DNA of 64,000 nucleotides from Colwellia sp. RSH04. GTDB lineage: Bacteria > Pseudomonadota > Gammaproteobacteria > Enterobacterales > Alteromonadaceae. The DNA lies in NCBI RefSeq assembly GCF_003545765.1, contig NZ_QXIO01000002.1, positions 1-64,000 on the forward strand, written 5' to 3'. The notes below the pieces were generated by a model. It was not told the origin of the DNA, made no database searches, and saw only the letters and a program-made list of their open reading frames with translations. Both the position numbers and the translations under genes were made by a program. This document shows positions 37,173 through 46,790 of this stretch, one piece after another; position 1 is the first letter of the stretch; the number at the start of each line of letters is the position of its first letter.

Positions 37173-37973
37173 TTAACTATGAAAGTTAGCTAAATCACAC
37201 AAAAGCTCTTTTTGTAGTAAATGAATGATTTTCCCTTCGATTTTTATTAAGCCTTCTTTTTGAAACTTTGCAAAAACTCGACTGAGTGTTTCTCTTCTTA
37301 AACCCAAGAAATTGGCGACATCATTTCTGCTGACTAACAGGTTAAGCTTACTGCTACTACCGGTATAAGCTTCATTACGTTTTGTTATATTAATTAAAAA
37401 AGCTGCAAGCAGGCTATCAGCCGATTTTTTACCAATAAATGATTGAAAGTTACTTTGCCTTACATAGCTCTGCTTGCTTAATAATGCTATTAAATTTTGT
37501 TGTAATTCTGGTACGAGTTTTCCGCATGAAGAAAATTGCTCTATTGATACTTCACATACAGAGCTTTGACCTATTGCAATAGCACTATAATTATAATTTT
37601 CTAGAAATAAAGCATCTTCTCCGATAAGTTCACCTGGGTATCTAAGGCCGACAACTTTCTCGTAGCCATCTTTACTGGTAACGCATAATTTAAATACGCC
37701 AGAACATACTGCGTATATAGATGTCAGTGGGGTGTTTTCTTCAAATAGAATTCTGTTTTTTACTTGAGTATGACGTTGAGAGGTGTCGGGTGCTTGAGCA
37801 TTAACAGGAATTTTTTTATTTAAATAGTTTTTTGATAAATCTAACGTTTGGCCATCTGCTTCTACAGGTTGGCAAATCGCATTCATTGAGCAATTTTCAC
37901 AGGCAATAGTATGGTGTTGACCCAGTGCTTGCTGATAAACTACATTATTGGCTAATTTTTTTCCTGTTGTCAT
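37173..37973 (-). CDS. Second FNR-type regulator with iron-sulfur cysteines
   Basis: A Crp/Fnr-family protein distinct from the fnr at 28605. Counting from GTG 38003 (276 residues), it has Cys35, Cys38 and Cys44 in CENCSMNAIC plus Cys150 in SVCEVS, a full FNR-like cluster set. Between the Cys cluster and the beta-roll lies an extra ~20-residue stretch (about 65-85, PVNAQAPDTSQRHTQ) absent from the other copy. The C-terminal helix-turn-helix SRNDVANFLGLRRETLSRVFAKF has E-xx-S-R, so TTGAT-type sites are expected. The start is unsure: ATG 37973 or GTG 38003; neither has a good ribosome site. Its placement upstream of ccoN suggests a dedicated oxidase regulator. Confidence 0.85.
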   Translation of the reverse strand: MTTGKKLANNVVYQQALGQHHTIACENCSMNAICQPVEADGQTLDLSKNYLNKKIPVNAQAPDTSQRHTQVKNRILFEENTPLTSIYAVCSGVFKLCVTSKDGYEKVVGLRYPGELIGEDALFLENYNYSAIAIGQSSVCEVSIEQFSSCGKLVPELQQNLIALLSKQSYVRQSNFQSFIGKKSADSLLAAFLINITKRNEAYTGSSSKLNLLVSRNDVANFLGLRRETLSRVFAKFQKEGLIKIEGKIIHLLQKELLCDLANFHS

Positions 37974-38078
37974 ATCACTTATTCTTATTTGTCGAATGAA
38001 CACATGCTAGTTTAAAGCGATAATAACAGGCGTTATTTTAATCAGATCAAAGTTATCTTAATTAAATTGTGGATTTTT

Positions 38079-38639
38079 ATGTTAAAACGTATTTTTGTCA
38101 CACTGTCCTTGTTTGTACTATGTAGCTGTAAGCCAACTATTGAGTCTAAAAAGATTATACCTCCTTATAATTTTGACTGTATAACCAGTCAATCAGATTG
38201 TGTAGTTGAAGGTGAAATAGTCAATGTAACTATTGAATTTTCTCAACAGCAACAACCTGTTCACAAGACGAATAAAGCAGGGGAGGTAATTAATAACATT
38301 AAAGCAGAAATACCATTTAGTATATTATTAACACTTTCTAGTAAGCTTGAAAGTAAAGCAATTAAGGTAAATGCTTATCTTGAAGGACGAGATATGTTTA
38401 TGGGACAAGTCCCTTTATTCTTTAATCAAATTGATCTAATCACCGAAAAATCAGAAAAAAGTCACATAAATAACTCAACGGAGCATGAAAAGGCTCGTTA
38501 TCAAGCGGAAAGTTTATTGGCAAACTGTACAGAAGAAACCATGGTTTGGCGTTTATGGGTAACGCTAGAGTATACCGATGAAAAAAATAGCCAGCAAAAT
38601 CAAAAACTGTTCATTGATTTTACTGGCGAAAGATTGTAA
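38079..38639 (+). CDS. Hypothetical lipoprotein
   Basis: A 186-residue protein from ATG 38079, with a signal peptide ending in a plausible lipobox (LCSC, then KP). The frame can extend four codons to a TTG at 38067. The mature part holds several Cys and a beta-rich pattern (SILLTLSSKLESKAIKVNAYLEGRDMFMGQVPLFF). I do not recognise a family. It is divergent from the second FNR-type gene and convergent with mltD. Confidence 0.7.
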   Translation: MLKRIFVTLSLFVLCSCKPTIESKKIIPPYNFDCITSQSDCVVEGEIVNVTIEFSQQQQPVHKTNKAGEVINNIKAEIPFSILLTLSSKLESKAIKVNAYLEGRDMFMGQVPLFFNQIDLITEKSEKSHINNSTEHEKARYQAESLLANCTEETMVWRLWVTLEYTDEKNSQQNQKLFIDFTGERL

Positions 38640-38691
38640 CTAAGTGAGTTCAGGGGACTATAATTTGTTACATAATAACGTCAGTTAAAGC

Positions 38692-40329
38692 TTAAATATT
38701 ATTAGTTACGTCTACAGAAAGTTTTAACCGTTGGCCAGGTTGTAGGTATTTTTTACGGTTTAAATTATTCCAGCGTTCAATATCTGCAATTTTAACATTA
38801 AATTTGTCTGCTATTCTGGCAAATGAATCACCACGTCTCACTCTATAAGTGATGTTCCTCATGATGGCTTGCTCAGTTTCCACATTACTGGCTTTATTAT
38901 ATTTTACATTGCTTAATGTTGTTTTAGGCTTCTGCCAAATGACTAACTTTTGACCTAGTTTCAAGGTGTCTCTTGGCGCAAAACCATTCCATTTTGCAAT
39001 GCTTTTACTGTTTACTTTGTATTTACGGCCTATATCCCATAGGTTATCGCCAGATACGACAGTATGGATAACCTTATTACCTTTTTGCGGTCTGCTTTGT
39101 TTTTTAGCAATACGTTGATCATAAGATAAGATGTAATTATCAAGAGATTTTGCTGCCACAGGTATTAATAAATACTTTCCTGCTCTAATTTGTGTCCCTT
39201 GAACCTTATTAACTTCTTTAATAAGCGCAATACTGGTGTGGAATTTATTAGCAATAGCACCTAAGTTATCACCACTTTTAATTTTATAACGTTGCCAAGC
39301 AAGACGATCTGATTGACTTAATTTGGCAAGTTCTTGTTCAAATTTATCAACTTTTTGGTTTGGTAATAATAAGTGATGAGGGCCGTCAGGATCAGTTGCC
39401 CAACGGTTAAAGCCTGGGTTTAATCGCTGTAATTCTGTTAATGATAACTCTGCCAATTGAGCTGCTTTGGCTAAATCCAACTGAGATTTTATATCTACTT
39501 GGCTAATTACTGGCTTATTATCTATTTGATACAAGGCTAATTGAAAATCTTGTGGACGCTTTATGATATCAGCTAACGCGAGTAGCTTAGGAACATAAGC
39601 TTTCGTTTCTTTTGGTAGCTTTAATGACCAAAAATCAGTTGGTTTGTTATTTTTACGGTTTTTCTTTACTGCACGACTTACTCTACCTTCACCTGAATTA
39701 TAGGCAGCTAAAGCCAATAGCCAATCACCTTTAAAATACTTATGTAAATACTTTAAATAAGCGATAGCGCCTTGAGTTGATGCAACGACATCTCTTCTAC
39801 CGTCGTACCACCAATTTTGTTTCATACCAAAGCGTTTACCTGTACCAGGCACAAACTGCCACATACCAGAGGCGCGGCCATGAGAGTAAGCAAAGGGATC
39901 AAAAGCACTTTCAACAACAGGTAATAAGGCCAACTCAATGGGCATATTATTTTTTTCTAACTCTTCAACAATATAAAAAAGAAATGGCTCAGCTCTTTTG
40001 GCGACTCTTTTTAAATAATTAGGGTGTTTTACATACCAGTCTCTTTGAGCTTTTAAACGCTTATTTTCAGGTATATCAAATTGAAGTTGATCCCTAATCC
40101 TTTTCCATAGATCATCGTGGCGGGTTATCGCTTCTTTATTAAGTGAAAAGTCAACATCTGCCACAGGGTGATAGACATCAATACTTTCATCTGCGAGTAA
40201 TGCGTGATTAATTTCTTCTACACTGGCAGCTTCAGTGTTTTGGTTGTTTGCTTGATTTACGTCTTCTGGTTGTAATGTACTTTGACAACCGCCAATCAAA
40301 AATAATGCAGGTAATAAATAATGTTTCAT
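38692..40329 (-). CDS. mltD: Membrane-bound lytic murein transglycosylase D
   Basis: A 545-residue outer-membrane lipoprotein (lipobox LIGGC). It has an SLT catalytic domain at about 120-230, with the catalytic Glu in PVVESAFDPFAYSHGRASGMWQFVPGTGKRFG and the Asn-rich ALAAYNSGEGRV. Three LysM peptidoglycan-binding modules follow at about 345-390, 420-463 and 490-535 (YRVRRGDSFARIADKFNV). It cleaves the glycan strand with 1,6-anhydro-MurNAc formation. gloB lies upstream in the same orientation, an arrangement also seen in enterics. Confidence 0.95.
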   Translation of the reverse strand: MKHYLLPALFLIGGCQSTLQPEDVNQANNQNTEAASVEEINHALLADESIDVYHPVADVDFSLNKEAITRHDDLWKRIRDQLQFDIPENKRLKAQRDWYVKHPNYLKRVAKRAEPFLFYIVEELEKNNMPIELALLPVVESAFDPFAYSHGRASGMWQFVPGTGKRFGMKQNWWYDGRRDVVASTQGAIAYLKYLHKYFKGDWLLALAAYNSGEGRVSRAVKKNRKNNKPTDFWSLKLPKETKAYVPKLLALADIIKRPQDFQLALYQIDNKPVISQVDIKSQLDLAKAAQLAELSLTELQRLNPGFNRWATDPDGPHHLLLPNQKVDKFEQELAKLSQSDRLAWQRYKIKSGDNLGAIANKFHTSIALIKEVNKVQGTQIRAGKYLLIPVAAKSLDNYILSYDQRIAKKQSRPQKGNKVIHTVVSGDNLWDIGRKYKVNSKSIAKWNGFAPRDTLKLGQKLVIWQKPKTTLSNVKYNKASNVETEQAIMRNITYRVRRGDSFARIADKFNVKIADIERWNNLNRKKYLQPGQRLKLSVDVTNNI

Positions 40330-40466
40330 GAAAAACCAATAATTCGTGGGTGTTTTGTTACCTAAAATAAGGGAAGTTTACTTTTAATGTACTTTTAAGA
40401 AAAATTACCTAACAAAACTTAACAATTTGAAAATTAATAACGCACCATAGCATAAATGTACTAGGG

Positions 40467-41264
40467 TTAAAACTTGTCTTTCCATACGCGCAACTGAGTA
40501 AATACCGCTTCATCAGACGATAATTTCTGATTTGAATACCTTTGTGTCGATTGAATAATTTCTTCATCATTACATCGTAAAAATGGATTAATGAGCAACT
40601 CTTTTTCAATAGATGTTGGTATTGTTGGTTTACCTTGCTCACGTAATGATTTTACTTCATCTATGTAATTAATTAAGTGCCTATTTGAGTTGTTTACCTC
40701 TTTGGCAAAAGCTAAATTAGCTATAGTATATTCATGAGCGCAATAGACTTTAGTTGAGGTGGGTAAACTCGCAAGTTTACTTAAAGAGTTAAACATTTGA
40801 GTAGGTGTACCTTCAAAAATACGACCACACCCCCCAGAAAACAAGGTGTCACCACAAAACACTTCATTGTCAGAAACATAAGCGATATGACCATGAGTAT
40901 GGCCTGGTAATGCCAATACGTTAAAACTAAGTGAAGTATCTTTTATGTTAATTATACCACCCGCTATCGCATCGACGGTGACGCAATGGATGTTGTCTGA
41001 TAGCGGCCCATATACTGTTAAAGGCCAGTTTTTGCTTTTGCAGTAATCTTTTAATTTATCCACACCACCAATATGATCATTATGATGATGGGTAATTAAT
41101 ATGGTATGAAGAATTAACTTGTTTTCTTCAATGTATTGTAGACAAACATTAGCGTCGCCTGGATCTACTAGAGTGATATATTGACTTGCACTAGGTTTGA
41201 TAAGCCAAATATAGTTATCATTGAATGCCCTGATAGGCAGAATGTCATATTGCAAACTTTTCAT
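40467..41264 (-). CDS. gloB: Hydroxyacylglutathione hydrolase (glyoxalase II)
   Basis: A 265-residue metallo-beta-lactamase-fold thioesterase that completes methylglyoxal detoxification by releasing D-lactate from S-lactoylglutathione. The binuclear metal motif THHHNDHIGG is intact, with further ligands in PGHTHGHI, FCGDTLFSGGCGR and CAHEYT. The family's C-terminal substrate-binding helices follow. The neighbouring genes (methyltransferase upstream and divergent, mltD downstream) match the gloB neighbourhood of E. coli. Confidence 0.95.
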   Translation of the reverse strand: MKSLQYDILPIRAFNDNYIWLIKPSASQYITLVDPGDANVCLQYIEENKLILHTILITHHHNDHIGGVDKLKDYCKSKNWPLTVYGPLSDNIHCVTVDAIAGGIINIKDTSLSFNVLALPGHTHGHIAYVSDNEVFCGDTLFSGGCGRIFEGTPTQMFNSLSKLASLPTSTKVYCAHEYTIANLAFAKEVNNSNRHLINYIDEVKSLREQGKPTIPTSIEKELLINPFLRCNDEEIIQSTQRYSNQKLSSDEAVFTQLRVWKDKF

Positions 41265-41284
41265 ATGGAAAATTATTCTCTTCT

Positions 41285-41324
41285 AGATATATACTTAAGT
41301 ACTATAGTGATTAAGTATATATCT
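41285..41324. promoter_or_regulatory. 14-bp perfect inverted repeat in the gloB/methyltransferase promoter gap
   Basis: AGATATATACTTAA at 41285-41298 is matched exactly by 41311-41324 across a 12-base spacer. It lies between two divergent starts (41264 and 41354). A shared operator or a 5' leader hairpin are both possible. Confidence 0.5.
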
Positions 41325-41353
41325 TTTCTTACCTTTTTACGGAATTTCATTAA

Positions 41354-42118
41354 ATGAAACCAGCCTTAGCTTTTCGTCAGCCCCATTATCCAAACGCTTG
41401 GGAAGAATTACCTAATGGAGATATTATCTTAGCGGCAATTGAAGAGCAATTGCAGCCTTGGTGGCAAAAGTTTTTTGGTTATCATCTGGCAAAAATTGGC
41501 GCATTAAGTAAACAAGTTAATACTGATGAATGTAAAATTAGTAATCACTTTAGTTGTACAACGAAAACAGGAGGGGGAAATATTGTTGCCGACATAGACG
41601 ATTTACCCCTGCAAGAACACAGTGTCGATGTATGCTTGTTAAGTCATGCGTTAGAGTTCTCTTTAGATCCCCATCATGTTATTCGAGAAGCAAATCGAGT
41701 ATTAATTCCTAATGGTTACCTTGTTATTACTGGCTTTAATCCTTTGAGTTTGGCGGGTTTAAATAAACTTGTTCCTTATCGAAGAAAATCGATACCTTGG
41801 AATGAACATTTCTTTCATCCTATGCGGGTAAAAGATTGGTTACATTTAATGGGGTTTGAAATATTGGCAGATCAGCGTTGTATTCATAGCGTGTTAGTTG
41901 GACAGTTAAACGAGAATGTTGTGGCTAAGTCTTGGCAAAGTTTCGCCCAAAGGTTTTTAACCTCTCTTGGTTCGGTTTACGTGATAGTGGCTAAAAAAAG
42001 GGTGTTACCTTTAACGCCTATTAAACCTAAATGGAACATTCGAACTGAATTCAACCCAGTAAAGGCACCTAGTATGCGAGTTCCAGAGCGGAAGGTAATG
42101 AAAAGGCAAATAAAATAA
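41354..42118 (+). CDS. Class I SAM-dependent methyltransferase (YafS-like)
   Basis: A 254-residue protein. The central part carries the post-I motifs of class I methyltransferases: DIDDLPLQEHSVDVCLLSHALEFSLDPHHVIREANRVLIPNGYLVITGFNP. The usual GxGxG motif I is degenerate (KTGGGNIVADI). Divergent placement next to gloB resembles E. coli yafS. The methyl acceptor is unknown. Confidence 0.82.
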   Translation: MKPALAFRQPHYPNAWEELPNGDIILAAIEEQLQPWWQKFFGYHLAKIGALSKQVNTDECKISNHFSCTTKTGGGNIVADIDDLPLQEHSVDVCLLSHALEFSLDPHHVIREANRVLIPNGYLVITGFNPLSLAGLNKLVPYRRKSIPWNEHFFHPMRVKDWLHLMGFEILADQRCIHSVLVGQLNENVVAKSWQSFAQRFLTSLGSVYVIVAKKRVLPLTPIKPKWNIRTEFNPVKAPSMRVPERKVMKRQIK

Positions 42119-42145
42119 AAGCCGTTGTTAACGGCTTTTATTATT
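42117..42145. terminator. Bidirectional intrinsic terminator
   Basis: The 10-bp perfect stem AAAAGCCGTT/AACGGCTTTT with a GTT loop (42117-42126 and 42130-42139) begins at the methyltransferase stop. It separates that gene from the convergent TonB receptor; A and T tracts on both sides allow use in both directions. Confidence 0.82.
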
Positions 42146-42164
42146 TTATTAATATGAATTCATT

Positions 42165-44750
42165 TTAGAATTTATATTTTGCTTGTAAGTAAGCGAAACG
42201 ACCTTGACCACTATGAACATTTACCGCAAAGCCCATAAAGTCATGATAAGCAAACGGCGGTTTTTCATTGGTTAAATTAGTTGCACCAATCGTTAATACC
42301 GTATTTTCAATACCAAAATAATTAATAGACGCATCAAGAGTCATCATAGAATCAACTTTTTTATTAAGTTTTAATGATGCTTCTTGTTCAAATGAATCAA
42401 CATAGTTTAATGCCGCAGTTGCACTAAAGTCATTTAAAGTCCAATCTACCGAAGTTGTCCAGCGCATTTGAGGTTGTTCAAATCCACCTTCTTCTGTGCC
42501 TTTGTAGTCTTCAAAACTCAGTACATAGTTCATGACATAGCCAAATTTAAACATGCCAGATTCGGTATCTAAAGCATAGCGAATGTCTAAATCAATACCA
42601 GAAGTCTGCAAGTCACCTATATTTTGGAAACTATCATTTACTTGGATGACTTCACCCGGATCGCCTGCAATTGAAGTAGGGCGACGTTGAACAATACTTT
42701 GATCAAGACCAAAGTTATCCATAACAAATTGGGTATCTGAGTCAATAATGTCAGTAATGTCGTAGTTGTAATAATCAACAGAGAAGTTTAAATCTTCAGT
42801 AATATTATAAATAACACCTAAATTATAACTTTCTGACTCTTCAGGGCCTAAGTTTGGGTTACCCTCAAATACCGCGGTGTACTCTTGAGGTTCACACGCT
42901 CTATCTTGGTTTCCAATGGCAGCACATCGCATTGTATCTACTAGGTTAGGTGATTCATCTGTACGACCTAAACCTAATTGATGTAAAGAGGGCGCTCTAA
43001 ATGCAGTACCATAAGAACCACGTAAACTTAAGTCTTCAGTTGGAGCCCATAAGAAGGATATTTTAGGATCGGTTGTTGTACCAAAGTCACTATATTCTTC
43101 ATGTCGAACTGCAATTTGTACTTCTAAATTCTCGATAACAGGAATCGCTAACTCACCAAAGATAGCAAGGTTTTCACGTGAACCATTGGCTTGTGTTGCT
43201 TCAGTACCAAAAACTTCACCACGAAGGAATTGATCATCAGGGTTGTCGCTAATTGATTCTTCACGATACTCTGTACCAAGGGCTAACATCAGTTCACCAT
43301 GTGTCATGTCCATTAACGCACCCGATACTTTAAAATCGAAAGATTTCATGGTTGATTTACCAACACGGGTGGTTGTTGTTTCAATATAATCTAACGCTTC
43401 TTGAGAGTTGCTTGAAGGTTCAAATGGGTCCCATAAGCCACTATCAATTGCTTCTTGAGTACGACGAGAATTTGGAAAACCATTAACACCACGCTCAACA
43501 GAAGAGCTCTTAATATAGCTATATGCTGCTTCCCAGCTCCACTCTTTAAATTCACCTTGTAAACCTAATATTGCACGATAATAATCAGAATCAACGCGCT
43601 TCTCACGATTACCTATATCAACGGTTCTACGACGCATGGTTAAATCTTGCATGTAAAACTCATCGTCAGGCATGTTAGCAAAAGGATGATTTACATTATC
43701 ACCACTCATAAACAATTCATTAAAGCTTGGGCTACCAGCACCTCTAACCGTAGATTTAGAGTTTTGACCATTTAACTCAGCAAAAGCTCTGATGGTGTCA
43801 TTAATTTCATATTTACCCATGTAATTCCAACTGAAGCGTTCAGCTGCAGGAATCATTGTCATATAAGGAGCATAATCATAACGACATAAATTGTTGGCCA
43901 AATCTTGATCTTCTGGTGCACATATATCGTTACCGTATAGATCGATACGTCTGTTAGAAGGGTCTGAGGCTAAAGCAATTGTACCAGGAATACCGGCAGA
44001 ACTTCTAAAGTCGGTGGCATCTGGATCACCCGTTCTTGCAGCTTGGTTTGCTGTAGCAGAGAAGCTTCTATCGGAATACATTACTTCTTCTCTGTTAAAA
44101 TACTCTAATACAAAGGTATGGTTGGTGTTATCGGTACTATTACCAAATACAAGGTTTATACTTTGTTCTTCACCACCACCATCAGCAGTATCGCCTATCT
44201 TTGCAGAAATCTCTGCACCATCAACGTCGTCTCTTAGTACAACGTTAATAACACCGGCGACCGCGTCAGAACCATAGGTTGCTGATGCACCATCTTTTAA
44301 AATATCAACCCGTTTAATCGCCGATAAGGGAATGTTATTAATATCAACAAATGCGGTATCTATGCCTTTAGCGAAAGGAGATACAGAGACTCTACGACCA
44401 TTTATTAAGATTAATGTTGAATCTGCGCCAAGTCCACGTAATGAAACAGATGAACCACCGTTCGCTGTATCATCACTACTGTTTGCCTGAGTAGAAAAAG
44501 TGCCTTGACCAGAAATAGGTAATTTGGTGAATAAACTGATTAAATCAGTTACCCCTGTTTTTTGAATATCTTCCTGCGACAGACTCGTAACAGGTGAGGG
44601 ACCTTCCATATTAGTGCGTTTAATGTGAGAACCCGTGATTTCGATTCTCTCTACGTCTTCAGCGGCGTAAGCAACAAAGCTATTAGATGCGAAAATAGCG
44701 GTTGTTATACTTAGTGCGAGTAGAGATTTATTCCTTCTAACATTCATCAT
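42165..44750 (-). CDS. TonB-dependent outer-membrane receptor
   Basis: An 861-residue protein with a signal peptide (about 1-29), a TonB-box-like VERIEITGSHIKR, a plug domain at about 50-170 (SVSLRGLGADSTLILINGRRV; KDGASATYGSDAVAGVINVVLRDD), and a long beta-barrel ending in an aromatic residue (AKYKF). It uses proton-motive force through TonB to import a large substrate. The overall pattern is that of the receptors abundant in marine Alteromonadales, often for peptides or oligosaccharides. No substrate genes are adjacent, so specificity is open. Confidence 0.92.
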   Translation of the reverse strand: MMNVRRNKSLLALSITTAIFASNSFVAYAAEDVERIEITGSHIKRTNMEGPSPVTSLSQEDIQKTGVTDLISLFTKLPISGQGTFSTQANSSDDTANGGSSVSLRGLGADSTLILINGRRVSVSPFAKGIDTAFVDINNIPLSAIKRVDILKDGASATYGSDAVAGVINVVLRDDVDGAEISAKIGDTADGGGEEQSINLVFGNSTDNTNHTFVLEYFNREEVMYSDRSFSATANQAARTGDPDATDFRSSAGIPGTIALASDPSNRRIDLYGNDICAPEDQDLANNLCRYDYAPYMTMIPAAERFSWNYMGKYEINDTIRAFAELNGQNSKSTVRGAGSPSFNELFMSGDNVNHPFANMPDDEFYMQDLTMRRRTVDIGNREKRVDSDYYRAILGLQGEFKEWSWEAAYSYIKSSSVERGVNGFPNSRRTQEAIDSGLWDPFEPSSNSQEALDYIETTTTRVGKSTMKSFDFKVSGALMDMTHGELMLALGTEYREESISDNPDDQFLRGEVFGTEATQANGSRENLAIFGELAIPVIENLEVQIAVRHEEYSDFGTTTDPKISFLWAPTEDLSLRGSYGTAFRAPSLHQLGLGRTDESPNLVDTMRCAAIGNQDRACEPQEYTAVFEGNPNLGPEESESYNLGVIYNITEDLNFSVDYYNYDITDIIDSDTQFVMDNFGLDQSIVQRRPTSIAGDPGEVIQVNDSFQNIGDLQTSGIDLDIRYALDTESGMFKFGYVMNYVLSFEDYKGTEEGGFEQPQMRWTTSVDWTLNDFSATAALNYVDSFEQEASLKLNKKVDSMMTLDASINYFGIENTVLTIGATNLTNEKPPFAYHDFMGFAVNVHSGQGRFAYLQAKYKF

Positions 44751-45037
44751 TGAATATTTCCTATATTATTATGTTTTTGTTTTTTATTCCTAATTTATTC
44801 AACCAATAGTTATTGTTATAACTACTTGATGCTGCGATATAAATTAAAAGCGTAAAAGTTATAGCAAAAACTTCCATAACATGAAACAAATAAATATTTG
44901 CAAAAGGTAACGAAATGTGCGTTGTATAATGTATTAAATATTGCATTTGTTCAAAACGGATATTTAGATAAGTATTTTTCTATAAAAGTTATAAAGGTTG
45001 TCGTATTATTAAGCTTTTATAAAATAACAGAACAGAT

Positions 45038-45796
45038 ATGAAATCATTAGCCCTTGAACAGTTTTTATCAGAGTACTTAAAGCCTGAGTTAATAAAAGAC
45101 TTTACCCCTAATGGATTGCAAATAGAGGGCAAGTCAGACATTCATAAAATTGTAACGGGAGTTACTGCCTCAAAAGCATTAATTGATAAAGCGATTAAAG
45201 AAAAAGCTGATGCGATTTTAGTGCACCATGGTTATTTTTGGAAAAATGAATCGTACGTTATCCGTGGAATGAAACACGATCGAATTAAATCATTGCTGTT
45301 AAATGATATTAATTTATTTGCTTATCACCTCCCTTTAGATATACACCCGGAAGTCGGAAATAATGCTCAATTAGCTAAATTATTAGGTATAACAAAGGTC
45401 GCTCCTTTAGAGGTTGGTAACCCTGTAAGTGTGGCCATGCAAGGACATTTCGATGAGAGTTTAACAGGACAATTCTTAAAAAGTTTATTAACTACAAAGC
45501 TCGACCGAGAATGTTTACATATTTCACCAGCAAGTGACAAAGACATTAAAACAGTTGCATGGTGTACTGGAGGCGGACAAGGGTATATAGAACTCGCAGC
45601 AGAGCAGGGTATAGATGCTTTTATTACGGGGGAAGTATCTGAACAGACAACGCATATTGCCCACGAGATGGATATTCATTTTTTTGCAGCAGGGCATCAT
45701 GCGACAGAACGTTATGGGGTGAAAGCTCTAGGTGAATTACTGCATGAGAAATTTAATATTGAAGTTAAATTTATAGATATAGATAACCCTGTTTAA
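45038..45796 (+). CDS. Nif3-like dinuclear metal-centre protein (YbgI type)
   Basis: A 252-residue protein of the Nif3/DUF34 family. Characteristic metal-binding motifs are LVHHGYFWKNE near the N-terminus, AYHLPLDIHPEVGNNAQLAKLLG, and the C-terminal FFAAGHHATERYGVKALGE. Members form toroidal hexamers with a dinuclear centre; GTP cyclohydrolase-like activity has been suggested for some, but the role is not settled. The length matches the short YbgI form without an inserted domain. Confidence 0.92.
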   Translation: MKSLALEQFLSEYLKPELIKDFTPNGLQIEGKSDIHKIVTGVTASKALIDKAIKEKADAILVHHGYFWKNESYVIRGMKHDRIKSLLLNDINLFAYHLPLDIHPEVGNNAQLAKLLGITKVAPLEVGNPVSVAMQGHFDESLTGQFLKSLLTTKLDRECLHISPASDKDIKTVAWCTGGGQGYIELAAEQGIDAFITGEVSEQTTHIAHEMDIHFFAAGHHATERYGVKALGELLHEKFNIEVKFIDIDNPV

Positions 45797-45817
45797 ATCT
45801 GTTTGATGTATTAATTT

Positions 45818-45843
45818 AAAGCACTTAAACAATGAGTGCTTTT
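45818..45843. terminator. Terminator between Nif3-like and ElyC/SanA-like genes
   Basis: The stem AAAGCACT/AGTGCTTT (45818-45825 and 45835-45842) lies between the convergent stops and overlaps the last codons of the minus-strand gene. It is T-rich on the plus side. Confidence 0.6.
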
Positions 45844-46592
45844 ATCCATTGCACCGTTAAACCTAAGTATTCATACCAAGCTATTGATGTTTGTTCTAGC
45901 TTCTTACTACTGGGTACATAATATCCCCAATGTTTACTGCTGTTGATATCTTTCACCCAATACCCAGTTGGCGCTGCAATGGGCTGAACATGTTGGCTTA
46001 AAAAGTAACTTATAGCACGCGGCATATGGTTAGCGTTGGTTACTAGTATTGATGTAGTCCCTTGTATTCTAGGTGATATCAGTTGCGCCTCTTCTTCAGT
46101 ATCTTTAGCGAAGTTTTCTTGTATTATTTTTTGTTCAGGTATACCCATTAAAACTAATGCTTCTTTAACTTTACTGGCATTACTGACTTCGTCGCTAAAT
46201 GCATAGCCTGAAGTTATCACTCTTGCTTCGGGGTGTAACTTGTATAACCGAAAAGCTTCAACAGTTCTTTGCAATGAACACGTTGCTAACTCGCTTGTAG
46301 CGGGTAATAACGTTGTGGATGTATGATTACAACCTAATACAACAATATAGTCTACCTGCTTAGTTGATTGAATATAAACAGGGTATGATGACTCTAACGA
46401 ATACATTAATCTATCTGATATTGGGGCAAATGCACAGACGAATAGTATAATTGCTGCTGACTTGATGTTAAATGAGCTGAACCTTGCTTTTCTTCGCTTA
46501 AAAATCAACCCGGTAATTAATAAAATAATCACAATGTTAATTGGCATCAATAATACTGTTAACACTTTCTTTATAAGAAATACATCTAGCAT
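45825..46592 (-). CDS. ElyC/SanA/YdcF family membrane protein
   Basis: A 255-residue protein with two N-terminal helices (about 8-30 and 38-57) and a DUF218 domain at about 80-225 (DYIVVLGCNHTSTTLLPATSELATCSLQRTVEAFRLY; TSGYAFSDEVSNASKVKEALV; TNANHMPRAISYF). The two-helix layout suits ElyC, which affects envelope and lipid-carrier metabolism in E. coli. Function in this organism is inferred from family only. Confidence 0.87.
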   Translation of the reverse strand: MLDVFLIKKVLTVLLMPINIVIILLITGLIFKRRKARFSSFNIKSAAIILFVCAFAPISDRLMYSLESSYPVYIQSTKQVDYIVVLGCNHTSTTLLPATSELATCSLQRTVEAFRLYKLHPEARVITSGYAFSDEVSNASKVKEALVLMGIPEQKIIQENFAKDTEEEAQLISPRIQGTTSILVTNANHMPRAISYFLSQHVQPIAAPTGYWVKDINSSKHWGYYVPSSKKLEQTSIAWYEYLGLTVQWIKALIV

Positions 46593-46790
46593 AAATAATT
46601 AAAGTTTCGTGAAAAAATGTATAATTTACTATATCAATAAATACCTAATCTAGCAGTGGTTTTTTACTTGAAATTGTATACGAAATAAGTAAATATGAGC
46701 GACACTATACTCTTACGGAGAATTTAGGTTGTAAACTTAACTAGTTTACTTTACCTATTCTGAACGTAATTTTAAAAAAATGGAATTATT

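Noticed and set aside
38033-38050. TTTAATCAGATCAA considered as an FNR box for the second FNR-type gene
   Set aside because: Only one half site is good; the other matches three of five positions.
44761-44946. A 61-codon hydrophobic open frame on the minus strand upstream of the TonB receptor
   Set aside because: No family resemblance and very AT-rich, chance-like sequence; the region is more likely the promoter/leader of the receptor.
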